Of a DNA stretch of 64,000 bases, positions 8,610 through 18,402 are shown piece after piece. The notes below the pieces were generated by a model that did not search any database, was not told where the DNA came from, and saw only the letters and a list, made by a program, of their open reading frames with translations. Made by a program: the position numbers and the translations under genes. Source of the stretch: Ruminiclostridium sp. (GTDB lineage: Bacteria > Bacillota > Clostridia > Oscillospirales > Ruminococcaceae); NCBI GenBank assembly GCA_017479645.1, contig JAFVBZ010000072.1, positions 1 to 64,000 of the forward strand, in the 5' to 3' direction. Every line of letters begins with the position of its first letter. Position 1 is the stretch's first letter.

Positions 8610-9332
8610 GTGCGCTCATACTTTCACTGCCACACCTCGCGTTATGCCAGACGGAAGGCGGTGTGGCTCACACTTGTGGGCTCCGTTTGCGCCGAAGCTG
8701 CCGTGATCTCGTTCATAATCCTCTTCTTCGGCATGTTCGGCTCGGAAAACCCGACGCCTGCGCCGGAGCTTATAATAGCTTCCGCGGCATTCGTGACTGT
8801 CGGGCTTGCGGTATGCCTGCTTGCGGCGCACTCGGCGGATAAGAAGACCCTGCGGCACAGCAGATACACCTACGCGGACATTCAGCTGAAGTTCGCCGCG
8901 GTGAGCCGATATGAGGGCGAGATGCGCATAAACGGCAGCAATACCATATTCCGGGACCTCTATATCATACCGTTCAGTACCTTTGATTCGGCAGTCCCCA
9001 CCGAGGACGGCAGAAAGATCGTGATCCGCGGGAAAATCCGGAAATACTCTATGGACAGCGATTTTCTCGGCTATCATGTCCGGGGCGGTGATGTGGAGTT
9101 CGACAAGATGTGGCTGAACGTCGGCGGTTTCGAGGAGATAGGAGAAGCGGTGATACCGGCTGTTTTCGGCAAGCCGGAAAGGCTTTGCAAGGCGCTTGCG
9201 GAGGCAAAAGAACGTTTCGATGAAATTCCCGCCCCGCGCAAATACGTCTTTAAGGAAGCAGACTTTATCCGCCGCAGACCGAAAAAGCGCGTGATGCCGG
9301 AGGATCTCGATTACAGCAGAAGCTGGAAATAA
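8610..9332 (+). CDS. membrane protein of unknown function
   Basis: I do not recognise this family. About 240 residues: a basic N-terminus, two close membrane helices (about 18-45 and 52-75) and a soluble, mixed alpha/beta C-terminal domain with an Arg/Lys-rich end. GTG at 8610 is preferred over ATG 8589 because GGAGGT lies 5 nt in front of it. It precedes the flagellar operon by about 130 nt but has its own promoter, and the operon has another, so a motility link is only positional. Confidence 0.65.
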   Translation: MRSYFHCHTSRYARRKAVWLTLVGSVCAEAAVISFIILFFGMFGSENPTPAPELIIASAAFVTVGLAVCLLAAHSADKKTLRHSRYTYADIQLKFAAVSRYEGEMRINGSNTIFRDLYIIPFSTFDSAVPTEDGRKIVIRGKIRKYSMDSDFLGYHVRGGDVEFDKMWLNVGGFEEIGEAVIPAVFGKPERLCKALAEAKERFDEIPAPRKYVFKEADFIRRRPKKRVMPEDLDYSRSWK

Positions 9333-9363
9333 GCGGAAAAGGCGAAAATTTACGCAAAATGTG

Positions 9364-9392
9364 TTGAAAAACATCACGATATGTAGTATAAT
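9364..9392 (+). promoter_or_regulatory. sigma-A promoter of the flagellar operon
   Basis: TTGAAA (9364-9369), 17 nt, TATAAT (9387-9392), about 60 nt before the flgB SD. No sigma-28-type or sigma-54-type element is seen. Confidence 0.75.
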
Positions 9393-9460
9393 AAACATAT
9401 ATGCGGTACAACCGGCTGTGTTCCGGAACCGCATCGGCATGCAGCACCACGGAGGTAAAA

Positions 9461-9832
9461 ATGGCACTGTTCGACACCAACTCGTTCCATATAGCGGAAC
9501 AGGGACTCAAGCTCTTATCACAGCAGCAGGCAGTCATTGCCCAAAATATCGCCAATCAGGATACTCCCGACTATAAGGCAAAGTATCTGTATTTTGCCGG
9601 CGTGCTCAGGGACAAGCTCGATGAAGCCGGACAGAAGACCGGTACAAAGCGGCTGGAGCTTGCTTCGGTGATACATACCGACGAGACGACAGCCGATCAG
9701 CCCGACGGGAACAATGTTGATGCGGATACGCAGGAAGCGCTTTTCGCAAAGAACGCGATACAGTACGAAGCCCTCATCAATCAGATAAACTCCGAGTTTA
9801 CGATGATGAGAACGGCGATGAGAAGATCGTAA
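9461..9832 (+). CDS. flgB: flagellar basal-body rod protein FlgB
   Basis: About 123 residues, normal for proximal rod protein FlgB. The N-terminus has the rod-protein signature AVIAQNIANQDTPDYKAK and the C-terminus the helix NAIQYEALINQINSEF used for rod and hook packing. It is exported through the flagellar type III apparatus. The ATG at 9461 follows GGAGGT by 4 nt; a longer frame from 9401 lacks an SD. It is the first gene of a basal-body operon. Confidence 0.93.
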   Translation: MALFDTNSFHIAEQGLKLLSQQQAVIAQNIANQDTPDYKAKYLYFAGVLRDKLDEAGQKTGTKRLELASVIHTDETTADQPDGNNVDADTQEALFAKNAIQYEALINQINSEFTMMRTAMRRS

Positions 9833-9849
9833 GGCGAAAGGAGCAGTAA

Positions 9850-10353
9850 ATGGCATTTCTCAGCAATCTTGACATAGCCGTTTCCGGAATGATCGCGGAA
9901 CGCGCGAGAATGGACGTTATCGCACAGAACGTTGCGAACGCGGACACAACGAGAACTGCGAACGGCGGACCTTATGTAAGGCAGAACGTGGTTTTCACCG
10001 AAAACAAGACATACCGCCGTGCTCCCGATGTCAGCTTAAGCTCGATAGAGTTCTCAACGGTGCTCGGAAAGAGGCTCGAAGAGCTGCGCGGGCTTGCGGG
10101 ACGCGGAAGAACTCAGACCTTTGAGGGCGTGCTTATGACCGAGGTAGTTGAAGACCCGACGCCTCCCACGCCTGTTTATGACCCGACGCACCCGGACGCA
10201 GATGAGGACGGCTACTACTATCTTCCGAACGTTGACGTTGCGGAAGAGGAGATAGACATGCTCGCGGCTACCCAGTCCTATTCCGCAAATCTCACGATAT
10301 TCAACAGTCTTAAATCCATTGCGAACAAAGCACTTACTATCGGCAAGCAGTAA
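9850..10353 (+). CDS. flgC: flagellar basal-body rod protein FlgC
   Basis: The protein starts with the rod motif region SNLDIAVSGMIAERARMDVI and AQNVANADTT, and ends with the C-terminal helix DMLAATQSYSANLTIFNSLK. At 167 residues it is slightly longer than typical FlgC, with an acidic proline-rich insert (VVEDPTPPTPVYDPTHP). It starts 17 nt after flgB. FlgC is part of the proximal rod that crosses the periplasm-equivalent space and peptidoglycan. Confidence 0.93.
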   Translation: MAFLSNLDIAVSGMIAERARMDVIAQNVANADTTRTANGGPYVRQNVVFTENKTYRRAPDVSLSSIEFSTVLGKRLEELRGLAGRGRTQTFEGVLMTEVVEDPTPPTPVYDPTHPDADEDGYYYLPNVDVAEEEIDMLAATQSYSANLTIFNSLKSIANKALTIGKQ

Positions 10354-10379
10354 GCGGGAAAGTGTTCGCCTGCTTTCAA

Positions 10380-10482
10380 AGTTCCGTTTTACGGGACTGA
10401 ATTTAGGATCAAGCCCTTTTTAAAGGGCTTGCGGGGTCCGGGGCAGAGCCCCGTCTCTTAAAATCTCTCAAATCTCTTCTGA
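10380..10482 (-). repeat. dispersed repeat family 1, copy C
   Basis: Shares TTCCGTTTTACGGGACT, TTTAGGATC, the palindrome AAGCCCTTTTTAAAGGGCTT, GGGGCAGAGCCCC and the CTCTCAAATCTC tail with copies at 48820-48925 and 56404-56493. Unlike the others it lies inside an operon, with its CTCTCAAA end facing the fliE start rather than a stop codon. Confidence 0.8.
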
Positions 10483-10495
10483 AAGGAAATGACCT

Positions 10496-10840
10496 ATGCA
10501 GATAATACCGATGTCTCCGACGATACATACTATTGCGGCAGCAGACAAGGCTTTCGGAAACGAAGCTGCGTCCCTTAACAGCGTGACCGGTGCGGCAGAT
10601 GAGAACGGAATGCCAAAGACCGGCACATTCCTCGATGCGCTCACGGGACTCTGGGATCAGGCAGCCGAGGCTCAGGCGCAGAAGAGCGAGGATATGATGA
10701 ATATCATGCTCGGCAACACCGAGGGGCTTGAAACCATTCAGATGAACATAGCAAAGGCGGAGATCTCCACGGAGCTTCTCGTCAACATCAAGAACGCGGC
10801 AGTTGACGCTTACAACGAGATCATGAGAATGAGCATATAA
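10496..10840 (+). CDS. fliE: flagellar hook-basal body protein FliE
   Basis: 114 residues with the conserved FliE C-terminal half: a long helix (MMNIMLGNTEGLETIQMNIA) followed by AEISTELLVNIKNAAVDAYNEIMRM. FliE joins the MS ring (FliF) to the rod. The start follows GAAAGGAAATGACCT. It is separated from flgC by a 140-nt gap filled by a repeat element, but the gene order flgB-flgC-fliE-fliF is canonical. Confidence 0.92.
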   Translation: MQIIPMSPTIHTIAAADKAFGNEAASLNSVTGAADENGMPKTGTFLDALTGLWDQAAEAQAQKSEDMMNIMLGNTEGLETIQMNIAKAEISTELLVNIKNAAVDAYNEIMRMSI

Positions 10841-10887
10841 AGGCTTTTGCAAAGTGAGGAGTGACGCCCGGAAGGGCATATACATAA

Positions 10888-12573
10888 ATGGATAAAGTTA
10901 AAGAAATACTCGGGAAGATCACCGGTGCGATAAAGACCCGGTGGGAAGCCCTCAACAAGACAATAAGGATCATCATCATCTCGGTAGCTTCCGTGCTGGT
11001 GGTATCGCTGATAGTCCTTATCATCATCAACTCCATAACCCACTACGCCGTGCTTTACAGCGGCGCTTCCCCGGAAGAGACCGCAGAGATCATCGGCGTG
11101 CTCCAGGGTGAGCTCGGACAGACAGATGTGCGCGTTGACAACAACGGAGATATCCTAGTCCCGGCAAATGAGCTCGAGACCCTCCGCGCCCAGCTCAGCG
11201 TTAAGGGCTACCCAAAGACCACATTCAACTACGATATCTGGGATAACGGCATCGGAATGTTCTCCACCGAGTCGGATAAGCGCGTCAAGGAAAAACAGCA
11301 GCTTCAGGAAAATCTGCGCGCTACACTCGCGATGTTCGACGGAGTTGACTCAGCGATAGTAATACTTAATATCCCGGAGGACAACAACTACGTTTTCACC
11401 GTGACCCGCGATGAGCCGAGTGCATCGGTAGTGCTCAATACCAGCCATACGCTCAGCGTAAACACCGTTGAGGGCATCTACAACCTCGTAAGGACCGCGG
11501 TAAAGGGACTCAAGGAGGAAAATATCACCGTTACAGACGGAAGCGGCGAACTGCTCACGACCGATAAAGTGGCAAGCGCACTCGCCGACGAGGACGAGAC
11601 GGTGCTCTACTACAAGCGCCTTGAATTCCAGAACTCCATAATCAGCATTCTTGACGACAAGCTCGGAAACCTGCTGAAGAAGGTGTTCCCGGATTACCGC
11701 ATAGGCGTTGATGTGCGTCTCAACTATGACCCGACAGTAAAGCAGATCAAGGAATATACGCCTTCCGTCGATTCCGAAGGAAACCGCGGCGGTATGGTGC
11801 AGAATGAAAAGTATGTTTCCGCAGGCGGAGGAAATGCCGACGAGGGAGGACTTGTCGGAACCACTGTGAACGCGGATATCTCGCCGGACTACCCGACACT
11901 CCGTATCGGAGAGGGCGATGAGTTCTACTACGAGACACAGCGCGAGATCAACTATCTCGTAAATGAAGAGATTACACAGATAGAGAAGGACGGCTACAGC
12001 TTCGATAATATCTCCGCTTCCGTGATCGTTGACGATGACCCGGAGAACTTCACACAGGCAAATATCGAACAGTGGCAGAACCTTATCGCGGACTGCATCG
12101 GTACCACCACTGACAAGGTATCCTTCATACCCACCAGCTTTACCCTTGACAGGACAGGTGAGAGCGCAGGCGACGGCGGAGTTATCGTCCAGGGCGGCAA
12201 CAATACGCTGGTATTCATTATAATCGCGCTCGGAATAATGCTGATAGTCCTGCTTGTAACGGCTCTCGTCGCAGCAGGCTCCAACAAGAAGCGCATCAAG
12301 GCAAGACGTGCTGCCGCAGTTGCGGCATCGTCCGGCGGATCGAGCATTTCAAGCGTAAACCTTACGAACTATGAAGAGGACGAAATGGGAAGAAGAACAG
12401 GAAGACCCGAAAACTCGCAGGACGGATTCGAGTTCGAGATACAGAGCCTTTCCGGCGATGAGGACGAGACCTCAAGAGACGCGCTCCTCAAGAAGGAAAT
12501 ACGCGATTTCTCGACTTCCAATCCGGAGATCGTTGCCCAGCTTATCCGAACATGGATAAGGGGCGAGGAATAA
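10888..12573 (+). CDS. fliF: flagellar M-ring protein FliF
   Basis: 561 residues: membrane helix at about 27-50, ring-building motifs with the YscJ-like segment (VLYSGASPEETAEIIGVLQ), FliF collar region, a second membrane helix at about 440-465 and the C-terminal FliG-binding tail (about 520-561, acidic with FSTSNPEIVAQLIRTWI). FliF forms the MS ring in the membrane, the platform for the rotor and export gate. It starts 47 nt after fliE. Confidence 0.95.
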   Translation: MDKVKEILGKITGAIKTRWEALNKTIRIIIISVASVLVVSLIVLIIINSITHYAVLYSGASPEETAEIIGVLQGELGQTDVRVDNNGDILVPANELETLRAQLSVKGYPKTTFNYDIWDNGIGMFSTESDKRVKEKQQLQENLRATLAMFDGVDSAIVILNIPEDNNYVFTVTRDEPSASVVLNTSHTLSVNTVEGIYNLVRTAVKGLKEENITVTDGSGELLTTDKVASALADEDETVLYYKRLEFQNSIISILDDKLGNLLKKVFPDYRIGVDVRLNYDPTVKQIKEYTPSVDSEGNRGGMVQNEKYVSAGGGNADEGGLVGTTVNADISPDYPTLRIGEGDEFYYETQREINYLVNEEITQIEKDGYSFDNISASVIVDDDPENFTQANIEQWQNLIADCIGTTTDKVSFIPTSFTLDRTGESAGDGGVIVQGGNNTLVFIIIALGIMLIVLLVTALVAAGSNKKRIKARRAAAVAASSGGSSISSVNLTNYEEDEMGRRTGRPENSQDGFEFEIQSLSGDEDETSRDALLKKEIRDFSTSNPEIVAQLIRTWIRGEE

Positions 12574-12615
12574 TGCCGTACCTCAGCGGAATATTGATGA
12601 AAGGGGAACTTTTAA

Positions 12616-13650
12616 ATGGCTGATGCGCCTCAGGCAGCACCGGGCTCTACGGCGGAACTGACTATGATGCAGAAGGTGGCAATGGTCATTTCCGCAATAG
12701 GTTCCGAAAACGCTTCAAAAGTATTCAAATATTTCACAGATGATGAGATCGAGAAGATAACCCTTGAAGTCGCGAAGATGGACTACTGGCCCGTCGAAGT
12801 AGTGACCGATGTCCTCAACGACTTCTACGAGGTCTGCCTTACCCAGAAGGTCATATCCGAGGGCGGTATCGAGTATGCGAAAGAGATACTCGAAAAGGCT
12901 TTCGGACCCCAGGCTGCGGCTTCTCTTTTCGACAAGATCACAAAACAGCTCAAATCCAAGTCCTTCGCTTTTATACGAAAGGCAGATTATAAGAACCTCC
13001 TCGCTATCGTTCAGAACGAACACCCCCAGACCATTGCGCTTATCCTTTCGTATGCAAGAAGCGATCAGGCTTCCGCGATACTTGCGGAACTTCCCAAGGA
13101 GATGCGCATCGAGGTAGTTGAGCGTATAGCGAAAATGGAGTCCGCTTCCCCGGACGTTGTAAAGAGCCTCGAAAATACCCTCGAAAAGAAGTTCGCAAAC
13201 ATAGTCACCACAGAGAATATGGAAGTCGGCGGTATGAACTACATTGCCGACGTTCTCAACAAGGTGGATCGTTCCACGGAAAAATACATATTCGACGAAC
13301 TGAACCTGCGCGATCCCAAACTCGCGGACGAGATCCGTTCGAAAATGTTCGTTTTCGAGGATATCGTCAACCTCGATTCCATGTCCATACAGGCGTTCAT
13401 CTCCGAAGTCGATCCGAAAGACCTTGCTGTTGCGATCAAGGGTTCTACGGCGGAAGTTGCGGACGTTATCTACGCGAATATGTCCACCAGAAACAAGGAG
13501 TCCACACAGACCGATGTCGAATACCTGCATAACGTTCGTATGCGTGACGTTGAAGAAGCACAGCAGCGTATCGTTGCGATAATCCGGCGTCTTGAGGACG
13601 AAGGAAAGCTTACTATTTCCAAGGGCGGCGACGACGAGATCATCGCCTGA
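12616..13650 (+). CDS. fliG: flagellar motor switch protein FliG
   Basis: 344 residues with all three FliG domains: the N-domain that binds FliF (about 15-115), the middle domain with EHPQTIALILS (about 135-145), and the C-terminal torque domain (about 240-335) containing the charged helix region DLAVAIKGSTAEVADVIYAN. It forms the switch ring and contacts the stator. The SD is AAGGGG, 43 nt after the fliF stop. Confidence 0.95.
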   Translation: MADAPQAAPGSTAELTMMQKVAMVISAIGSENASKVFKYFTDDEIEKITLEVAKMDYWPVEVVTDVLNDFYEVCLTQKVISEGGIEYAKEILEKAFGPQAAASLFDKITKQLKSKSFAFIRKADYKNLLAIVQNEHPQTIALILSYARSDQASAILAELPKEMRIEVVERIAKMESASPDVVKSLENTLEKKFANIVTTENMEVGGMNYIADVLNKVDRSTEKYIFDELNLRDPKLADEIRSKMFVFEDIVNLDSMSIQAFISEVDPKDLAVAIKGSTAEVADVIYANMSTRNKESTQTDVEYLHNVRMRDVEEAQQRIVAIIRRLEDEGKLTISKGGDDEIIA

Positions 13651-13691
13651 GCAGTTTTAACGCAGAGCGTACACGGAGGTGAGCCGTATAA

Positions 13692-14861
13692 ATGGCAGGC
13701 GGAGTTATCAAGGGCGGTATCGGTACCGGCTATGTTTATGTTAATAATTTCGATACCGACGAGCCTGTGATGAAGACCGTCTATGGCAAGAGCCCCGCTT
13801 CGGATAAGCTCGCCGAGATCTCAAAGCTCAACAGCCGACAGGAAAAGGCGATAGCCGCGGTCGAGAGAATGCTCGCCGGAACGGATAACGAAAGCGGTCT
13901 GTCCGGAAGCAGCGAAGGAACCGAGAAGGACACTGTCGCACTGGAAGAAGCCCGTATAGAGCGCGAGAAGCTGATCGCCGAGTACGAGTCTATCCGCATA
14001 AAGTATGAGAAGGAGTCCGAGGAGTTCGTTCTCCGCGCAAGAGCAAAGGCTACCGAGATATACGAGCAGACAAAGGAAATAGCGCAGAAGACTGTGCAGG
14101 AAGCCCGCGAAGAAGCTGACGGGATACTGAAAAATGCACGGGAAGAAGCGGTGAAGCTCGGCGAGAACTCAAAGCAGCGAGGCTACGATGAAGGCGTCAA
14201 GCAGGGCTACGACGAGGGGTATATGAAGGCGCTGAAAAAGTGCAAGGACAGCCTCGTGGAGCTCAAGGAGCTTGCCGAAAAGGTGACGGAGGACAAAACC
14301 GAGCTGCTTATGCAGTATGAACGCCAGCTTTTCGACACTATCTTTGATATCGCGCAGCGCGTGACTCTCGGTGCGCTGGGACAGAAGGACAAGGGTGTCA
14401 TCACCCGTATGATACAGGAAGCCGGAAAGAAGTACAAGGCAAGCAAGACCGTAAAGATCACACTCTCCAAGCTTGATGTGAGCGACGAAGCGGAGATAGA
14501 TGAGCAGCTGCTCAAAGACGTTTTCCGAAACTGCGAGAACGTGGATATCGAGATACTTGAGGACGCTCCCGCAGGTACGCTGATGATAGATGACGGCGCG
14601 GAGATAACCGATGCCAGTGTTATGACACAGCTAAAAATGGTCGAACAGCTCGGCAAGGGCAAATACCGCGACAAGAACATCACCGATATGCTCCGCGAGA
14701 CACGGACTTCACGATCGAAAAAGACAGGCACAAAAAAGAAAGCAGCAAGTGAGGAAGAAGCTCCGGCTCCCGAAGAGAACGGGTCTCCCGCAGATGAGGG
14801 AGAACTGCCGGACGTGGTATATAAGGACGGAGACGCAGAAGATGCGCCGTCCGGAACATAA
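13692..14861 (+). CDS. fliH: FliH-like flagellar export regulator
   Basis: Position between fliG and fliI, plus a long charged coiled coil (about 70-215) leading into a FliH/YscL-type C-terminal domain (about 215-345), identify this as FliH, which binds and restrains the FliI ATPase. It is longer than usual (389 versus about 230-270 residues) because of a Gly-rich N-terminus and an acidic Pro/Glu tail (about 345-389). The divergent sequence is typical of FliH. Confidence 0.82.
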   Translation: MAGGVIKGGIGTGYVYVNNFDTDEPVMKTVYGKSPASDKLAEISKLNSRQEKAIAAVERMLAGTDNESGLSGSSEGTEKDTVALEEARIEREKLIAEYESIRIKYEKESEEFVLRARAKATEIYEQTKEIAQKTVQEAREEADGILKNAREEAVKLGENSKQRGYDEGVKQGYDEGYMKALKKCKDSLVELKELAEKVTEDKTELLMQYERQLFDTIFDIAQRVTLGALGQKDKGVITRMIQEAGKKYKASKTVKITLSKLDVSDEAEIDEQLLKDVFRNCENVDIEILEDAPAGTLMIDDGAEITDASVMTQLKMVEQLGKGKYRDKNITDMLRETRTSRSKKTGTKKKAASEEEAPAPEENGSPADEGELPDVVYKDGDAEDAPSGT

Positions 14862-14947
14862 GATCATAACAGACAAAGAACTCCCGCCGTTAAGCGTGAA
14901 AGCGCATTCCGGCGGGATATTGCAGTATTGACGGAGGTTGCAGGAAT

Positions 14948-16255
14948 ATGGATCTTCGCGGTTTCAGAGCGGAAATCGGAAGCTTCGATATGTACCGATA
15001 TATGGGCAAGATAGAAAAGATCGTAGGTATGACAATCGAATCTTCCGGTCCCGAATGCAGTATCGGTGATATCTGCCGCATATACTCGAAAGAGGACAGG
15101 GAAAATTTCATATACGCCGAGGTGGTAGGCTTCCAGTCGGAAAAGGTACTGCTGATGCCGTACACCGATATCGAGGGCATAGGCCCCGGAAGTATCGTTG
15201 ATAACACCGGCGACAAGCTCCGCGTAAAGACCGGCGAGGCTATGATCGGGCGCATCATCAATGCTATCGGCGAGCCGATAGACGGAGGCGGCGAGATAAA
15301 CTACACCGGAAGCGTCTCCATTTCCGGCGAACCTACAAACCCACTGACCCGCCCGAAGATCGCAGAACCGATCGAGCTTGGCGTAAAGGCGATAGACGGG
15401 ATCCTCACACTCGGCAAGGGTCAGCGTATCGGCATTTTCGCGGGTTCCGGCGTCGGAAAATCCACGCTTATGGGTATGATCGCGCGTAAGGTAAAAGCCG
15501 ATATCAACGTGATTGCCCTCGTCGGAGAGCGTGGAAGAGAGGTCCGCGAGTTCATAGAGAATGACCTGGGTCCGGAGGGTATGGCGCGCTCGGTGGTAGT
15601 GGTCGCAACTTCCGATCAGCCGGCAATGATGCGCTATAAATGCCCGATGACAGCAACCGCTGTCGCAGAATACTTTATGTCGCAGGGCAAGGACGTGCTG
15701 CTGATGATGGATAACCTTACCCGTTTCGCAATGGCGAACCGTGAGGTAGGTCTTTCTATCGGAGAACCGCCTATCGCAAGAGGTTATACACCGTCAATAT
15801 ACGCACAGATGCCGAAGCTGCTCGAACGTGCGGGCTGCTTTGAGAAGGGGAGCATCACCGGTATTTACGCGGTTCTTGTAGAGGGTGACGATACCAACGA
15901 GCCGATCGCCGATACTGTCCGCGGTATTATAGACGGGCATATCGTGCTTTCAAGAAAGATCGCCGCACAGAACCACTATCCGGCTATTGACATATCCGTG
16001 AGCGTTTCCCGACTTATGTCCATGATATGCACCGAGGATCACAAGGCGGCAGCGAGCAAGCTGCGAAATCTCCAGGCACTCTACAACTCGAATCTTGACC
16101 TTATCTCGATAGGCGCGTACAAGGCGGGAACCAACCCGAAGCTTGACGAGGCGGTATCGAAGATAGACAAGATAAACGGCTTCCTCTGTCAGCGCACAGA
16201 CGAGAGCTTCTCGCTTGACGAGACTATAAGGCTGCTGAAAGAAGCAGTGAACTGA
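14948..16255 (+). CDS. fliI: flagellum-specific ATP synthase FliI
   Basis: 435 residues, F1-beta-like ATPase of the flagellar type III export apparatus. Walker A is GIFAGSGVGKST, followed by VGERGREVREF, and the catalytic core shows DNLTRFAMANREVGLSIGEPP. It starts after GGAGGTTGCAGGAAT, 86 nt past fliH. Confidence 0.96.
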   Translation: MDLRGFRAEIGSFDMYRYMGKIEKIVGMTIESSGPECSIGDICRIYSKEDRENFIYAEVVGFQSEKVLLMPYTDIEGIGPGSIVDNTGDKLRVKTGEAMIGRIINAIGEPIDGGGEINYTGSVSISGEPTNPLTRPKIAEPIELGVKAIDGILTLGKGQRIGIFAGSGVGKSTLMGMIARKVKADINVIALVGERGREVREFIENDLGPEGMARSVVVVATSDQPAMMRYKCPMTATAVAEYFMSQGKDVLLMMDNLTRFAMANREVGLSIGEPPIARGYTPSIYAQMPKLLERAGCFEKGSITGIYAVLVEGDDTNEPIADTVRGIIDGHIVLSRKIAAQNHYPAIDISVSVSRLMSMICTEDHKAAASKLRNLQALYNSNLDLISIGAYKAGTNPKLDEAVSKIDKINGFLCQRTDESFSLDETIRLLKEAVN

Positions 16256-16279
16256 TATACTATTATAATAGGAGATAAA

Positions 16280-18367
16280 TTGATGAAATTCCTTCTGAAA
16301 CGTTTCAGACCTGAGGGGCGCAAGGCTGCTGTTATCGGCTGGGTGATCGCGCTGATAAACGGACTTGCCGGCGGTGTGATCTCATATACCTCGGGCTTTG
16401 ACAAGAATCTGCTGATATCCGGCGTGGTAATTGCACTTATGACAGTGCTGTTCGGATATTTCAAGCTGTACAGGCTCTATTTCGGAAATATCCTTCCTGT
16501 GCATATCGGAGCGCTGCTGTATGCCAATATCATTTCGTCGCATCTGCTCACCCCGAACGAGTACGAGACGGATATCGGAATGGTGATGGTATATGTATCG
16601 CGTACCGTGCTGCTGTTTATGCTTCTGGAAGTAGTTTTCAGACTGCTGATGCTGCTTTCCGACAAGACCGGGGATCACCCGGAAAATTTCAAGTGGGCGC
16701 TGCTGAGCAGTTTTCCGCTTTTCTTTACAGTGAATTTTTATCTTCCTTCGGAAACATATATTGAAAACTACAAGGATTTCTATTACAGGTATATTGATTT
16801 TGCGCCTTATCTTGCTGTAAGGACAGTGGTATTTACTGTAGTTGCCGCAAGCGTTCTCTCCACTTTTGCGGAAAAGCGGGCAGGTATATTTATGCGTGTC
16901 CTCTCGGGTCTCATGTTCGGAGTTTACGCGCAGTATATGTTTATGAATTCTGGCATAAGGACTGTCGCGGGAGACCCGATCGACTGGGAAAGCCTTACCG
17001 GAAGCGGCATTGTGAATATGGTCATCTGGGCGGTGCTGCTGTTTCTCCCGTTTGCGGCATACCTGATATCGGTGAAGTTAAAAGGCAGTGCGAAGAAACC
17101 GGTCGGACGCGCACCGTACTATTTAAGCGGTTTTATAGGCGCTGTGGAGTTTATATCTGTTATTGTGCTGATGCTGACAACTGAGGCTGATCTTCTTCAT
17201 TATAATTTTGTCGGCATACTTTCCAACGAGGAGCAGTTCACGATATCAAAAAACCAAAATATCTTCACTCTCGTAATCGACATGGGCGATGTCAATATGT
17301 TTGAAGTAGAGATGAAGAATGATCCTGCATCTTTTGAGTGCCTTAAGGACTTCACTTTCTATGACAACTGCTCCATGACCTGTGACTCCACGAATATATC
17401 ATTGCCTTCCATGCTTACCGGCGGTGAGGTATATGATACAGAGACATTGGATCAGTGGCATGATGAGGTCTGGTCTTCCGAAAGAGCGGAGACGTTCTAT
17501 TCAAGACTGCACGAGAACAATTATAGGGTAAATATGTTCGGCGATTTCCAGTACGATTATCTTGATCTTACCGGAAAAGCAGATAATGTTATAAAAGCAG
17601 AGGGACAGTTCAATATCAACAGGCTTCTTTTCAACAGTATAGATAATATGTCCGGGTTCAGATATATGCCTCTGCTTATAAAGCAATTCGTTGAGCCGGA
17701 CTGGAGCATGATCAATCACGGTGTTGTCATTCAGAAACAGTGTTATCACAGCAATTCTGAAATTCTGAACAATCTCAGACTTAAGCTGTCCGACAATGAC
17801 AGTAATTATTTTATCATTGAGCATATACTTGGCATGCACTGGCACGGCTGGTGGGCGAACGGCAAGGAAGGCTCGATGGACCAGACAAAGAGCATTGTAA
17901 ACAATTATATACAGCAATTCAAGGAACTTGGCAAGTACGATGACTCTGTAATTATAATTACCGCTGATCACGGTGTACATGCCGAGCCGGACGATATGCC
18001 GATCTTTTATATAAAGCGTGCCGGCGAAAGTCACGACGCTATGCAGATATCTCATGCCCCGATCCAGCTTCTCGATTTCCAGGCTACCTGTCTTGATCTG
18101 CTCGGACTTGAAAAAGAGGGCGACGAGGAAATGTTCGGCAGATCTATATTTGATATCGGAGAAGACGAGGAGCGAGAACGTCTTGTTTTCCAGCGTGAGC
18201 AGTATGAAATAACAGGAGACCCCAACGCCTACGGTTATAACAACCCCGATAAAGTCGATATGCTGTGGGGATATTACTATACCGGAGACAGATACGATCT
18301 TGCGAAAAAGGAAGAATTCCAGCCGCCTGATGTTGTACACAGAATAGTCATGGGATATGACGGCTGA
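16280..18367 (+). CDS. LtaS/sulfatase-like membrane phosphotransferase inside the flagellar operon
   Basis: 695 residues with about six predicted membrane helices in the first 300 and an alkaline-phosphatase/sulfatase-superfamily domain (about 320-640). Visible landmarks are a candidate nucleophile region TNISLPSMLTG, metal-site ITADHGVHAEPDDMP, and HILGMHWHGWW. Relatives transfer phosphoglycerol or phosphoethanolamine to glycans, teichoic acids or glycoproteins, or hydrolyse sulfate esters; the exact substrate cannot be told. It sits 24 nt after fliI and 35 nt before fliJ, with its own SD (AGGAGAT), so it is co-transcribed with export genes. Base use is more AT-rich than its neighbours, suggesting later insertion. 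Confidence 0.75.
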   Translation: MMKFLLKRFRPEGRKAAVIGWVIALINGLAGGVISYTSGFDKNLLISGVVIALMTVLFGYFKLYRLYFGNILPVHIGALLYANIISSHLLTPNEYETDIGMVMVYVSRTVLLFMLLEVVFRLLMLLSDKTGDHPENFKWALLSSFPLFFTVNFYLPSETYIENYKDFYYRYIDFAPYLAVRTVVFTVVAASVLSTFAEKRAGIFMRVLSGLMFGVYAQYMFMNSGIRTVAGDPIDWESLTGSGIVNMVIWAVLLFLPFAAYLISVKLKGSAKKPVGRAPYYLSGFIGAVEFISVIVLMLTTEADLLHYNFVGILSNEEQFTISKNQNIFTLVIDMGDVNMFEVEMKNDPASFECLKDFTFYDNCSMTCDSTNISLPSMLTGGEVYDTETLDQWHDEVWSSERAETFYSRLHENNYRVNMFGDFQYDYLDLTGKADNVIKAEGQFNINRLLFNSIDNMSGFRYMPLLIKQFVEPDWSMINHGVVIQKQCYHSNSEILNNLRLKLSDNDSNYFIIEHILGMHWHGWWANGKEGSMDQTKSIVNNYIQQFKELGKYDDSVIIITADHGVHAEPDDMPIFYIKRAGESHDAMQISHAPIQLLDFQATCLDLLGLEKEGDEEMFGRSIFDIGEDEERERLVFQREQYEITGDPNAYGYNNPDKVDMLWGYYYTGDRYDLAKKEEFQPPDVVHRIVMGYDG

Positions 18368-18402
18368 TAAGATAAGCGTCCGCGGAAGGAGGGATATGCC
18401 GG

